Shown one piece after another: positions 52,397-61,345 of a stretch of 64,000 nucleotides of DNA; positions within the stretch are counted from its first letter, which is position 1; every line of letters begins with the position of its first letter. The DNA is from CAHJXG01 sp964235485 (GTDB lineage Bacteria > Pseudomonadota > Alphaproteobacteria > Acetobacterales > Acetobacteraceae), in assembly GCA_964235485.1 (NCBI GenBank), contig CAXSAZ010000001.1, forward strand, positions 186,001 to 250,000. The letters are read 5' to 3'. The notes below the pieces were generated by a model. The model saw only the letters and a program-made list of their open reading frames with translations. It searched no databases and was not told where the DNA came from. The position numbers and the translations under genes were made by a program.

Positions 52397-53407
52397 ATGC
52401 TTGCCGCATCGCCATTGCCGCCCGGGGAGGCCGCCTCCAACCGGTGCACGTTTGAGCACCCGCTGTTCAGCAAGCTGGGCGAGGTGGTGTTCCGTCCTGC
52501 CGAGACGGACGGCGCCCCGTCCCTGGTCATGCCGCTGGGCCGCAGCACCGCCGTGCTGCCGTTGCGGTCGCTCCAGGCCGAGCTTGGCATCGACGGCGCC
52601 TCGGCGGACGGGCAGATGCTGATCCAGGTCGCACGGTCGCTCAATTTCGTCACCGACTTGCGGCTCGGCGATCCCCTGCCGGTGGAGGTGCTGGACGGCG
52701 CGGCGAGTTGGGAGCCAAGCCCGCCGCACCAGCAACTGGCGGCGTCGCGCCTGAGGTTGCGGCTCATCAGCCAGCTTAACGAGGATGCGTCGGTGGATTG
52801 GGACCGGGCCGCGCCGCAAACCGTGCTGCTGGCGGCGGCGCAGCCCGGGATGCGCCTTGCCCTGCAGGCGGCCCACATCGAGGCCGCGGCGCGGCTGGGC
52901 GTTCCAGACGCGGCGGCTGCCGCCCGGCTGGTGGAAGGCGCGGCGCTTGAGCTGGGCTTCGTCGAGGCGTTGCGGGACCGGCTGCTGCGCCGGGTCGTGC
53001 TGCTGGCCGAGCAGGTGCAGCGCCTCACGGCCGGCTTAGCGCAGAACCTGTCCGGCTTGGAGCTGCTGTCCCGCGTCACCCGGCTGACGGGCATCGCCGT
53101 CGAAAAGATCGGCGCGCGCTTCGCCGACGTGGACGCTCAGACCGCAATCGTGCTGGACGTGCTGCGGGCGCTGGACGCCTGGCGCGCCGTCATCCGCCAG
53201 CATCGGGACTGGCTGTATTGCAGCCTGCGCGGCTGGGAACCGATTTTGGCGGCATGGGAACTCACGCCGCCCGGCTGGTCGGCCGCGACCTGGCCGCTGC
53301 TGGGCCGCACCTACCGTTTCCTGGCCCCGCGCTTCATGCCGGTGCAGGAATGGCACGCCTGTCCCAAGCGGCTCGGCAGCGAGCTGGGGCCGTGGATGAT
53401 CTGGTGA
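52397..53407 (+). CDS. Unknown conserved-looking protein
   Basis: 336 residues; I do not recognise it. The first 100 residues look like a small mixed fold, residues 100-270 are strongly helical (LRLRLISQLNEDASVDWDRA, ALRDRLLRRVVLLAEQVQRL) and the C-terminus is Trp-rich (TWPLLGRTYRFLAPRFMP, GPWMIW). No signal peptide or membrane helix. Codon use is that of the host and the frame is fully GC-biased at third positions, supporting a real gene. It may share a transcript with the ATP-grasp gene 117 bp downstream. Confidence 0.75.
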   Translation: MLAASPLPPGEAASNRCTFEHPLFSKLGEVVFRPAETDGAPSLVMPLGRSTAVLPLRSLQAELGIDGASADGQMLIQVARSLNFVTDLRLGDPLPVEVLDGAASWEPSPPHQQLAASRLRLRLISQLNEDASVDWDRAAPQTVLLAAAQPGMRLALQAAHIEAAARLGVPDAAAAARLVEGAALELGFVEALRDRLLRRVVLLAEQVQRLTAGLAQNLSGLELLSRVTRLTGIAVEKIGARFADVDAQTAIVLDVLRALDAWRAVIRQHRDWLYCSLRGWEPILAAWELTPPGWSAATWPLLGRTYRFLAPRFMPVQEWHACPKRLGSELGPWMIW

Positions 53408-53524
53408 CCCCTGGTGGCTGCGGGCGCGTCCGCACCCCAACGGGGCCGCACGCCCTCGACCCCCGACTTGTGAGGGCCGGGGTTGTGCGGTACGCGGTGG
53501 GAACAAGGTGGCACGGAGGCAAGG

Positions 53525-54820
53525 TTGCGGGTTCTCGGCATCGGCGCGCGGATCGACCTGGGGGATCTTTACCTCAGCCTGGTGCGCGAAGGGCATGAGG
53601 TGCGCGTCCATGCCGGGGACCCGTCCTATGCCGGCTGCTTCGCGGGCTTGCTCGACCCGGTGGCGGATTGGCGGGCGGAGCTTGACTGGGTTGGCCGCGA
53701 CGGCCTGGTGCTGTTCGAGAAGGTCGGCCGCGGCGCCGAGCAGGACGCGCTGCGGCAGGCCGGCTTCCAGGTGATCGGCGGCAGCGCCTTGGGGGACCGG
53801 CTGGAGTACGACCGCGCCTTTGGCCAGGCCACGCTGCGGGAGGCCGGCTTGCAGATCGCGCCGAGCCACCCGTTCAACAGCCCGGCGGATGCCGCCGCCT
53901 GGCTCAAGGCCCATCCCGGGCGCACGGTGCTGAAGCACGACAACAACGCGCGGGCGACTTTTGTGGGCGACCACCGGCAAGGCGCCGACGCGCTGTTCCA
54001 ATTGTCCCGCACGCCGCCGGGCCGCGTGCTGCTGATGCCGCGGCTGGACGGGGTGGAAGTCGGCGTCGGCGCGTATTTCGACGGCCGGGCGTTCCTCCGC
54101 CCCGCCTGCATCGACTTCGAGCACAAGCGTTTCTTCCCCGGCGAGATGGGCGAGATGACCGGGGAAATGGGCACCCTGCTGTCCTACGAGGGCGCCGATG
54201 CGCTGTTCGACGCGACGCTGAACCGGATCGCGCCGCTGCTCGCCGGCGCCGGGCACGTCGGCTACGTCAACCTCAACATGATCGCCAACGAGGCCGGGCT
54301 GTGGCCGTTGGAGTTCACCTGCCGCTTCGGCAATCCCGGCTTCGCCGTGCTGGCGCCGTTGCAGCGGGACGGCTGGGGCGACCTGCTCCGCCGCATGATG
54401 CGCGGCGGCGCCGGGGGGTTCGCGACGGCGCCGGGCTGGTCCGTCGGCATCGTGCTGACCGTGCCGGGCTTTCCCGAAGAGCGGCCCGGCGCCGATCCCG
54501 CGGCGGACCCGCCGATCTTCTTCCATGAGCCGCCAAACGAGGCCGAGCTGCCGCACTACCATTTCTCCGACATGCGGCGGGAGGGCGGCCAGTTGTTCGC
54601 CCGGCGCCGCACCGGCTATGCCATGGTCGTGACCGGCATCGGCCTCACGGTGCAGGAAGCGCAGGCGCAAGCGGCGGCGCGGGCGCGCAACGTGGTCATC
54701 CCCGACCTGCGCTGGCGCGGCGACATCGGCGACCGCTTCTTGGCCGGGGAGGGCGCGCGGCTGGCGCGGCTCGGCTGGCTGCGGCTTCCGGGGTCCGACA
54801 TTCAAGTGAATGCAGCGTGA
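53525..54820 (+). CDS. PurD-like ATP-grasp ligase paralogue
   Basis: 431 residues from TTG 53525, which has GGAGG 5 bases upstream. The ATP-grasp core resembles GAR synthetase: MPRLDGVEVGVGAYFDG, FPGEMGEMTGEMGTLLSY in the place of the GPNTGGMGAYSP loop, and WPLEFTCRFGNPGFAVL in the place of EFNCRFGDPE. The GNGGREHAL N-terminus of PurD is replaced by GIGARIDLGDLYLSL, so purine synthesis is unlikely and a different amine/acid pair is expected. The stop overlaps the methyltransferase start (GTGA). Confidence 0.78.
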   Translation: MRVLGIGARIDLGDLYLSLVREGHEVRVHAGDPSYAGCFAGLLDPVADWRAELDWVGRDGLVLFEKVGRGAEQDALRQAGFQVIGGSALGDRLEYDRAFGQATLREAGLQIAPSHPFNSPADAAAWLKAHPGRTVLKHDNNARATFVGDHRQGADALFQLSRTPPGRVLLMPRLDGVEVGVGAYFDGRAFLRPACIDFEHKRFFPGEMGEMTGEMGTLLSYEGADALFDATLNRIAPLLAGAGHVGYVNLNMIANEAGLWPLEFTCRFGNPGFAVLAPLQRDGWGDLLRRMMRGGAGGFATAPGWSVGIVLTVPGFPEERPGADPAADPPIFFHEPPNEAELPHYHFSDMRREGGQLFARRRTGYAMVVTGIGLTVQEAQAQAAARARNVVIPDLRWRGDIGDRFLAGEGARLARLGWLRLPGSDIQVNAA

Positions 54821-55677
54821 GCTTGGACCAGCCGATCAAGGACTGCCTGGCCGCGCGCATCTCGCCGGAGGTCGCCGTGGCGCGTATGCTGCTGGCCGGC
54901 GTGGCGGCGGAGGGCATCGTGGCGGCCCTGGCGCGGCACCGCCCTGGCGCGGAGGACGCGCGCTGGACGGCGATGGCGCGGCTCGTGGAGGGCAGGGGCG
55001 CCGCGCTCGACCGGCTGGCGGCGGAGGTGGAGGCGACCGGCGCGCAGCACGACGCTTCCGGCAACGGCGGCCTGGCGCGCATCGCCGCGTTCTTTGACCG
55101 CGCCGTGGCGCATTCGCCCGAGGCCAGCGTGGCGCTGTATTCCCTCGGCGACCCGGCGATCCTGGCCCAAGCGACCACCGAGATCGTCGGCTGGCTGCGC
55201 GCCAACCAGCTTCTGCGCGCCGAGGCCGACGTGCTGGATCTGGGCTGCGGCATCGGCCGGATCGCGGCGGCCGTGGCGCCGCTGTGCCGGACCGTGCTAG
55301 GCCTGGACGTGTCGGCCGGCATGGTCGCGGAGGCGCGGCGGCGCGCGGCGCTGCCGAACGTGCGGTTCGACCACACGGCGGGGCACGACCTCGACGCCTT
55401 GCCCGGCGGTGCGTTCGACCTCGTGTTGGCGATCGATAGCTTTCCCTACATGGTCCAGGCCGGGTCGGACGTGGTGGGCCGCCATGTCGCCGGGGCTGCC
55501 CGGGTGCTGCGGCCGGGCGGGGCGCTGGTTGTGCTCAACTTCTCCTATCGCGGAGACCGGGCCGCCGACCGCGCCGATGCTGCCGCGCTCGCCGCGGCGC
55601 ACGGCTTCGCGTTGGAACAGGACGGTGCCCAGCCCTTCGGCGTTTGGGACGGCACGGCCTTCGTGCTCCGCCGCTGA
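54817..55677 (+). CDS. SAM-dependent methyltransferase
   Basis: 286 residues, GTG start overlapping the ATP-grasp gene. An N-terminal helical region (1-110) precedes a class I methyltransferase domain: motif I VLDLGCGIGRIAAAV, acidic residue in VLGLDVSAGMVAEA, FDLVLAIDSFPYMV and VLRPGGALVVLNFSY. The substrate is unknown; coupling to the ATP-grasp ligase suggests it modifies the same product. Confidence 0.83.
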   Translation: MSLDQPIKDCLAARISPEVAVARMLLAGVAAEGIVAALARHRPGAEDARWTAMARLVEGRGAALDRLAAEVEATGAQHDASGNGGLARIAAFFDRAVAHSPEASVALYSLGDPAILAQATTEIVGWLRANQLLRAEADVLDLGCGIGRIAAAVAPLCRTVLGLDVSAGMVAEARRRAALPNVRFDHTAGHDLDALPGGAFDLVLAIDSFPYMVQAGSDVVGRHVAGAARVLRPGGALVVLNFSYRGDRAADRADAAALAAAHGFALEQDGAQPFGVWDGTAFVLRR

Positions 55678-57290
55678 TCCGCCCGGCCACCCTGCTATTG
55701 GCGCTGCTCGCCGCCGCGCCGGCCTTTGCCCAGGAAGACCGGGCGGCGCTGATGCGGGCGCACCGCGGCGGCACCATGCGGCTGCTGGCCCACTCCGCCG
55801 CCGGCACCATCGACCCCCAGGTGAACTATACCGCGCAGTTCTGGCAAATCTTCTCGATGGCGTATGATGGGCTGCTGGCGTTCCGCAAGGTGCCGGGTCC
55901 CGGGGGCAACGAGGTCGTGGGAGACTTGGCCGAGGCTGTGCCAATACCGACCGATGGCGGCCTGACCTGGGCGTTCCGCCTGCGCCCCGGTATCCGCTTC
56001 TCGAACGGCGCGCCGGTGCGCCCGGCCGACGTGGCCGCGTCGTTCCGCCGGCTGTTCCGCATTTCCAGCCCCACCGCGGACAGCTTCTACGGCGCGATCC
56101 AGGGGGCCGAGGCCTGCCTGCGCGCGCCCGCCGGCTGCGCGCTGGAGGGCGTCACGGCGGACGACGCCGCGGGCACCGTCACCATCCGCCTGTCGCGGCC
56201 CGACCCGGAGTTTGCGAAGAAGCTCGCCTTGCCCCACGCCAGCGTGCTGCCGGACACCGCGCCTGATGCGGACACCGGCACCGTTCCGCTGCCCGGCACC
56301 GGCGCTTACCGCATTGACGGCTACGACCCCGGCGGCAGCCTGCGCCTCCTCCGCAACCCGCATTTCCGCGAATGGAGCGCGGACGCGCAGCCGGACGGCT
56401 TTCCCGACGCCATCGACTACGATTTCGGCCTGGAGGACGAGGCCGAGATCACCGCCATCGAGAACAACCAGGCCGACTGGACCTTTGACGCGCCGCCGGC
56501 GGACCGGCTAGCCGAGCTTGGGACGCGCTACGCGGATCAGGTGCATTTGAATCCGGCCTTTGCCATGTGGTTCCTGCCGCTCAACACCCGCCTGCCGCCC
56601 TTTGACGACGTGCGGGTGCGCCGGGCACTGAACTTCGCGGTGGACCGGCGCGCGGTCGTGAAACTATTCGGCGGCGCAAAGCTCGCGACCGAGTCTTGCC
56701 AGGTGCTGCCGCCGGGCCTGCCGGGCTACCAGCCGTATTGCCCATATCCGCTGGACCTGCCCCGGGCGCAGCGGCTGGTGGCCGAAAGCGGCACGGCCGG
56801 GCAAACAGTGACGCTGGTGATCGACAACAGCTCGGCGGCCCGCGCCATCGGCACCTACATGCTGGACGTGCTGCGCGACCTGGGCTTCGTGCCGCGGCTG
56901 CGCAGCCTGTCGGCCAACGTGCAGTTCACTTACATCCAGAACACGGACAACCGGGTGCAGGCGAGCCTTACGACCTGGTATGCGGACTACGCCTCCGCCG
57001 GCAACTTCCTGGGCGGCATCTTCGGCTGCTCGGCCTTCCGCCCGGGGTCGGACGCCTCGCCCAACATCAGCGGCTTCTGCGACCCGGCGCTGGACGCGCG
57101 GCTGCGGGCGGCGCTGGCGGACCCCGAGGGCGCGGCCGAGCTTGCCGCCATCGACCGCGCCGTGACCGACCAGGCGCCGGCCGTGGTGCTGTTCAACCCG
57201 CGCTACATTGATTTTGTTTCCGCCCGCGTCGGCCATGTCGGCTACCACGAGCAGTTCCGTTGGCTCATCGGCCAATCTTGGGTCCGATGA
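55644..57290 (+). CDS. ABC transporter substrate-binding protein, peptide/nickel type
   Basis: 548 residues. SBP family 5: VGDLAEAVPIPTDGGLTWAF, RLRPGIRFSNGAPVRPADVA, FAVDRRAVVKLFGG and the C-terminal dimer of lobes. A signal peptide (LLLALLAAAPAFAQ) directs it to the periplasm. The start is unclear: TTG 55644, which overlaps the methyltransferase by 34 bases, or CTG 55674, in contact with its stop. Possible ligands are peptides, opines or other small amide compounds. Confidence 0.85.
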   Translation: MGRHGLRAPPLIRPATLLLALLAAAPAFAQEDRAALMRAHRGGTMRLLAHSAAGTIDPQVNYTAQFWQIFSMAYDGLLAFRKVPGPGGNEVVGDLAEAVPIPTDGGLTWAFRLRPGIRFSNGAPVRPADVAASFRRLFRISSPTADSFYGAIQGAEACLRAPAGCALEGVTADDAAGTVTIRLSRPDPEFAKKLALPHASVLPDTAPDADTGTVPLPGTGAYRIDGYDPGGSLRLLRNPHFREWSADAQPDGFPDAIDYDFGLEDEAEITAIENNQADWTFDAPPADRLAELGTRYADQVHLNPAFAMWFLPLNTRLPPFDDVRVRRALNFAVDRRAVVKLFGGAKLATESCQVLPPGLPGYQPYCPYPLDLPRAQRLVAESGTAGQTVTLVIDNSSAARAIGTYMLDVLRDLGFVPRLRSLSANVQFTYIQNTDNRVQASLTTWYADYASAGNFLGGIFGCSAFRPGSDASPNISGFCDPALDARLRAALADPEGAAELAAIDRAVTDQAPAVVLFNPRYIDFVSARVGHVGYHEQFRWLIGQSWVR

Positions 57291-58186
57291 GGACCGGCAT
57301 CGCCGTGCTGGCCTTCATCGTGCTGGTCTGCCTGCTGGCGCCGGTTTATGCGTCGCGGGTTTCGGGGACCGACCCGTTCCGCTCCAACGTGAACGGCACG
57401 GCGTTCGGCCAGGAGGTGCTGGCGGAGAACACCGCCGGGCTGGGCCTCGGGGTGACGCCCATCGGGCCGACCTGGCGCGGCGCTTACCTGCTCGGCGCGG
57501 ACACGCAGGGGCGGGACGTGGCGGCGCGGCTGCTGTATGGCGGGCGCACGTCCTTGCTGATCGCGGGAAGCGCGACCGTGCTGTGCCTGCTGTTGGCGGT
57601 CGCGCTGGGCGTGCTGTCGGGCTTCGTGGGCGGAACCGTGGATACCGTGCTGGCCGGGCTGCTCGACCTGCTCTGGGCGTTTCCGGTCTATCTGCTGGCG
57701 ATCTCGCTTTCCATCGTGCTGATCAGCCAGGAGTTGCGGGTCGGCCCGCTGCGGCTTTCCGCCGACAGCCTGGCGCTGCCGGTGCTGATCCTCGGCATCG
57801 TGTATGTGCCCTACGTCGCCCGGCCGATCCGCGCGCAGGTGCTGGCGCTGCGCCGGGCCGAGTTCATCGAGGCCGCCCACGCCACCGGCGGCGCCCCGCT
57901 GCACATCCTGCGCCGCCACGTCCTGCCGCAAATCTGGCCCGGCCTGATCGGCTTCGCCCCCGTGGTCATGGCGATGGCGCTGCTGACGGAGGCCGCGCTG
58001 TCCGTGCTGTCCATCGGCGTGCAGGCTCCCGCCGCGAGCTGGGGCACGCTGATCGCCGATGGGCAGGCGCTGATCTACACCCGGCCGGTTGTCGCCGTCG
58101 CGCCGGGACTGGCGGTGCTGGCAACGGTGTTGGCGCTGAACGTGGTGGGCGAGGCGTGGCGCGCGTCGCTCGACACGCGCCGATGA
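57287..58186 (+). CDS. ABC permease, DppC-like
   Basis: 299 residues. N-terminal helix, a periplasmic loop with LLGADTQGRDVAARLLYG, then the BPD-type five-helix core with the cytoplasmic EAA loop EAAHATGGAPLHILRRHVLP. Pairs with the next permease. ATG overlaps the binding-protein stop. The order C before B is the reverse of the usual dpp order. Confidence 0.88.
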   Translation: MRTGIAVLAFIVLVCLLAPVYASRVSGTDPFRSNVNGTAFGQEVLAENTAGLGLGVTPIGPTWRGAYLLGADTQGRDVAARLLYGGRTSLLIAGSATVLCLLLAVALGVLSGFVGGTVDTVLAGLLDLLWAFPVYLLAISLSIVLISQELRVGPLRLSADSLALPVLILGIVYVPYVARPIRAQVLALRRAEFIEAAHATGGAPLHILRRHVLPQIWPGLIGFAPVVMAMALLTEAALSVLSIGVQAPAASWGTLIADGQALIYTRPVVAVAPGLAVLATVLALNVVGEAWRASLDTRR

Positions 58187-59136
58187 TCACGCGCCTGCTC
58201 CGCTCGCTGCTGGTCATGTTCGGCATCAGCGTGCTCGTGTTCCTGATCTTCTTCGCGACCCCCGGCGCCGACCCGGCTGCGCGCTTGGCCGGGCGCGGCG
58301 CTTCGGCGGAGGCGCTGGCCGCCGTGCGCCACGAGTACGGCCTCGACCGCTCGCTGCCGGTGCAGTACGGCCTGTTGATGCACCGCCTGTTCATCGCCGG
58401 CGACCTCACGTCGCAGGTGAACCGGGGGCAGCGCGTGGTGCCGGCCGTGCTGCGTGCGGCGCCCGTCACCCTGTCCCTGGCCGCGGGCGCGGCGGCGGTC
58501 TGGCTGCTCGCTGGCCTCGCTATCGGCTTGGTCGCCGCGGCGCGGGAAGGCAGCGCGTGGGACCGCGCGGTGACGGCGCTCGGCCTGGTCGGCATCTCCA
58601 TCCCGGTGTTCTGGCTGGGCGAGGTGGTGAACCTGCTCACCCAAAGCCGCCTGCATGACACCTGGGCGTTCCGCTGGGTGCCGCCGCTCGGCTACGTGCC
58701 GTTGTTGCAGGACCCCGGCGGCTGGGCGCGCGGCCTCGTGCTGCCGTGGGTCACGCTCGCGCTGCTGTATGCCGGGGTGTATGGCCGGGTGCTGCGATCC
58801 AGCCTGATCGAGGCGTATCGCCAGGACTACATCCGCACCGCCCGCGCGAAGGGCATCAGCGAAAGCCGGGTCATGCTGCGCCACGCGCTGCGCAACGCGC
58901 TGGTGGTGGTGATCGCACTGTTCGGCCTCGACATCGGCGCGCTGATCGGCGGCGGCACGCTGCTGACCGAGGTGGTGTTCGGCCTGCGCGGCATCGGCAA
59001 GCTGACCTATGACGCGCTGCAGAACCTCGACCTGCCGGTGGTGATGGCGACCGTGCTGTATGCGTCGTTCTTCGTCGTGCTGGCCAACGCCGCCGTTGAT
59101 GCCGTGCAGGCCGCCCTCGATCCGCGGCAGCGGTGA
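58183..59136 (+). CDS. ABC permease, DppB-like
   Basis: 317 residues. Six-helix BPD permease starting MITRLLRSLLVMFGISVLV, with the EYGLDRSLPVQYG segment, and EAA loop DYIRTARAKGISESRVMLRH. Overlaps the DppC-like gene. No ATPase gene follows; transport would need ATP-binding subunits from elsewhere in the genome. Confidence 0.9.
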   Translation: MITRLLRSLLVMFGISVLVFLIFFATPGADPAARLAGRGASAEALAAVRHEYGLDRSLPVQYGLLMHRLFIAGDLTSQVNRGQRVVPAVLRAAPVTLSLAAGAAAVWLLAGLAIGLVAAAREGSAWDRAVTALGLVGISIPVFWLGEVVNLLTQSRLHDTWAFRWVPPLGYVPLLQDPGGWARGLVLPWVTLALLYAGVYGRVLRSSLIEAYRQDYIRTARAKGISESRVMLRHALRNALVVVIALFGLDIGALIGGGTLLTEVVFGLRGIGKLTYDALQNLDLPVVMATVLYASFFVVLANAAVDAVQAALDPRQR

Positions 59137-59171
59137 TGCCACACTGAGGCCGCCACGACCCGGAGGCTGCC

Positions 59172-59779
59172 ATGCCCACACTCGGCCGCGCCCTGCTCGA
59201 CGCCCTCCGCCAGCACGGGGCGCGGGAGGTGTTCGGCATCCCCGGCGACTTCGTGCTGCCGTTTTTCAAGGTGATCAAGGAGAGCGGCGCGCTGCCGTTC
59301 TACACCCTGAGCCACGAGCCGGCCGTGGGCTTCGCCGCAGACGCCGCCCGGTTCCGCGGCAGCATCTCGGTCGCCGTCGCCACGTGGGGCGCAGGCGCCT
59401 TCAACCTGGTCAACGCGGTCGCCGGGGCTTACGCCGAGCGCGTGCCGGTCGTCGTCATCTCCGGCGCGCCGGCTGGGACCCGGTTGTGGTCGTGTTCAAC
59501 AACGCCTCCTGGGAGATGCTGCGGGTGTTCCAGCCGGAAAGCGCCTTCAACAACCTGGACGATTGGCGCTTCGCCGAGCTGGCGGGTCCGCTGGGCGGCG
59601 ACGGCGTGCGGGTCGCGACCCGGCGCGCGCTGGCGGACGCCCTGGCCCGCGCCCATGCCACGCGGGGCCGCTTCCAACTGATCGAGGTGATGCTGCCGCG
59701 CGGCCAGACCTCGGACACGCTGGCCCGCTTCGTGGCCGGGTTCAAGGCGGCCCGCGAGCAGCCGGTCACGTCCGGGTAA
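59172..59779 (+). pseudogene. Remnant of a thiamine-diphosphate decarboxylase (IpdC/PpdC-like)
   Basis: The first 98 codons from ATG 59172 encode a normal N-terminus of a pyruvate- or phenylpyruvate-decarboxylase-type enzyme (GIPGDFVLPFFKVIKESG, SHEPAVGFAADAARFRG, ending VVVISGAP). At about 59465 the frame jumps: from 59468 another frame encodes a C-terminus (GWDPVVVVFNNASWEMLRVF to ARFVAGFKAAREQPV). Roughly 350 middle residues including the cofactor GDG site are missing. An internal deletion with a frameshift is the simplest reading. Not functional. Confidence 0.85.
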
Positions 59780-59809
59780 GCGCGGCCCGTCACCGAAAGG
59801 AGGATGCCC

Positions 59810-60340
59810 ATGCTGGTCCGCGCCGCCGCCGAGGCCGACTTGCCCGGAATGCTCGCCATCTACAACCAGATCGTCCGTAGCTCCACAGCCGTATATACTG
59901 AGCAGGAAACAACGCTGGAGGACCGCCGGGCCTGGCTTGCGGGCCGCACGGCCCAGGGTTATCCGGTGCTGGCCGCGACCGACGCCGCGGACGGGTCGGT
60001 GCTGGGCTATTCGACCTTCGGCGACTTCCGGCCCTGGCCGGGCTACCGGCGCACGGTGGAGCACTCCGTTTACGTGCGGGCCGATGTGCGCGGACGCGGT
60101 GTGGGCGCAGCCTTGGTGACGCCGCTGTTCGGCCTGGCCGCGGACCTGGGCAAGCACGTCATGGTGGCCGGCATCGACGCGGCCAACCCGGCCTCCATCC
60201 GCCTGCATGAGCGCCTCGGTTTCGAGCGGGTCGGCACCTTACGGGAGGTGGGCACCAAGTTCGGCCGCTGGCTCGACCTGGTGTTCATGCAGCGGTTCCT
60301 CGACGATGGCCAGGCAACACGGGAGAGCAGCCATGTATGA
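59810..60340 (+). CDS. GNAT N-acetyltransferase, phosphinothricin/methionine-sulfone type
   Basis: 176 residues from ATG 59810, the one with AGGAGG at a 6-base distance; the ATG at 59804 touches the AGGAGG. YNQIVRSSTAVYTEQETTLEDR, the HSVYVRADVRGRGVGAALV acetyl-CoA loop and ANPASIRLHERLGFERVG match the Pat/MnaT family, which acetylates phosphinothricin, methionine sulfoximine or related amino acids. The last codons overlap the next gene by 8 bases. Confidence 0.87.
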   Translation: MLVRAAAEADLPGMLAIYNQIVRSSTAVYTEQETTLEDRRAWLAGRTAQGYPVLAATDAADGSVLGYSTFGDFRPWPGYRRTVEHSVYVRADVRGRGVGAALVTPLFGLAADLGKHVMVAGIDAANPASIRLHERLGFERVGTLREVGTKFGRWLDLVFMQRFLDDGQATRESSHV

Positions 60341-61250
60341 AGGCGTCAGCCACGTCGCCGTCCTCGGCACCGGCACCATCGGCGCAAGCTGGGCGGCCTA
60401 CTTCCTGTCGCGCGGCCTGTCCGTCGCCGCCAGCGACCCGGCGCCGCAGGCCGAGGCCTTCCTGCGCCGCTTCGTCGAGACCGCCTGGCCGGCCCTGGAA
60501 CGCCTGGGCCTGCATCCTGAGGCCGACCCGGCCCGCCTGCGTTTCACCGCCGATCCCGTCGCCGCCGTGGAGGGCGCGGGCTGGGTGCAGGAGAACGGGC
60601 CGGAGCGCATCGATCTGAAGGTCGCGCTGTTCGAGCAAATCAGCGCCGCGCTGCCGTCGGATGCCCTGATCGCGTCCAGCAGCTCGACCCTGCTGCCCAC
60701 CGCCATGCAGGCGCGGACCCATCATCCCGAGCGCCTGGTGCTGGGCCACCCGTTCAACCCGCCGCATCTGATCCCGTTGGTGGAGGTGGTCGGCGGCGAG
60801 CAAACGGCGCCCCAAGCGGTGGAACGCGCGATGCGGTTCTACGCCGCCATCGGCAAGCACCCGATCCGCTTAAGGAAAGAGGTGCCGGGCCACGTCAGCA
60901 ACCGGCTGCAGGCGGCGATCTGGCGGGAAGCGGCCTACTTGGTGGAGCAAGGCGTCGTCAGCGTGGCGGACGTGGACGCCGCGGTGAGCCAGGGGCCGGG
61001 CCTGCGCTGGGCGATCATGGGGCCGATGATGACCTTCCATCTGGCCGGGGGTGCCGGGGGGCTGCGCTACCTGATGGACCATATCGCCGTGGACAAGCTG
61101 TGGCCCGACCTGGGCACGCCGGAGATGACGCCCGCCTTCAAGCAGGCATTGATCGACGGCGTGGAGGCGGCGGCGGACGGCAAGCCGATCCCCGAGATGG
61201 CCGCGGATCGCGACCGCAAGCTGGTTGCGATCCTGGACGGGCTGCGGTGA
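60333..61250 (+). CDS. 3-hydroxyacyl-CoA dehydrogenase / carnitine dehydrogenase family
   Basis: 305 residues. NAD-binding VAVLGTGTIGASWAAYFLSR, catalytic region IASSSSTLLPTAMQ and LGHPFNPPHLIPLVEVVGG with the His, C-terminal domain VPGHVSNRLQAAIWREA. The pattern matches L-carnitine dehydrogenase and L-gulonate 3-dehydrogenase relatives more than the long FadB type. The real substrate is uncertain. Starts within the acetyltransferase gene. Confidence 0.84.
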   Translation: MYEGVSHVAVLGTGTIGASWAAYFLSRGLSVAASDPAPQAEAFLRRFVETAWPALERLGLHPEADPARLRFTADPVAAVEGAGWVQENGPERIDLKVALFEQISAALPSDALIASSSSTLLPTAMQARTHHPERLVLGHPFNPPHLIPLVEVVGGEQTAPQAVERAMRFYAAIGKHPIRLRKEVPGHVSNRLQAAIWREAAYLVEQGVVSVADVDAAVSQGPGLRWAIMGPMMTFHLAGGAGGLRYLMDHIAVDKLWPDLGTPEMTPAFKQALIDGVEAAADGKPIPEMAADRDRKLVAILDGLR

Positions 61251-61290
61251 TACGGTCGGCACCGTTGATCGACCCGTGTGCGGCTGATGG

Positions 61291-61328
61291 TCACCCATCC
61301 TACGCGATTCATATCGTAGGATAGGTGA
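61291..61328. repeat. 14-bp imperfect inverted repeat between convergent genes
   Basis: TCACCCATCCTACG (61291-61304) pairs with CGTAGGATAGGTGA (61315-61328), one mismatch, 10-base AT-rich loop. No U-run on either side. Could be a 3'-end stem for the dehydrogenase or uracil-glycosylase-family transcripts, an operator or an element end. Confidence 0.7.
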
Positions 61329-61345
61329 AACCCATCGGCGGATGA

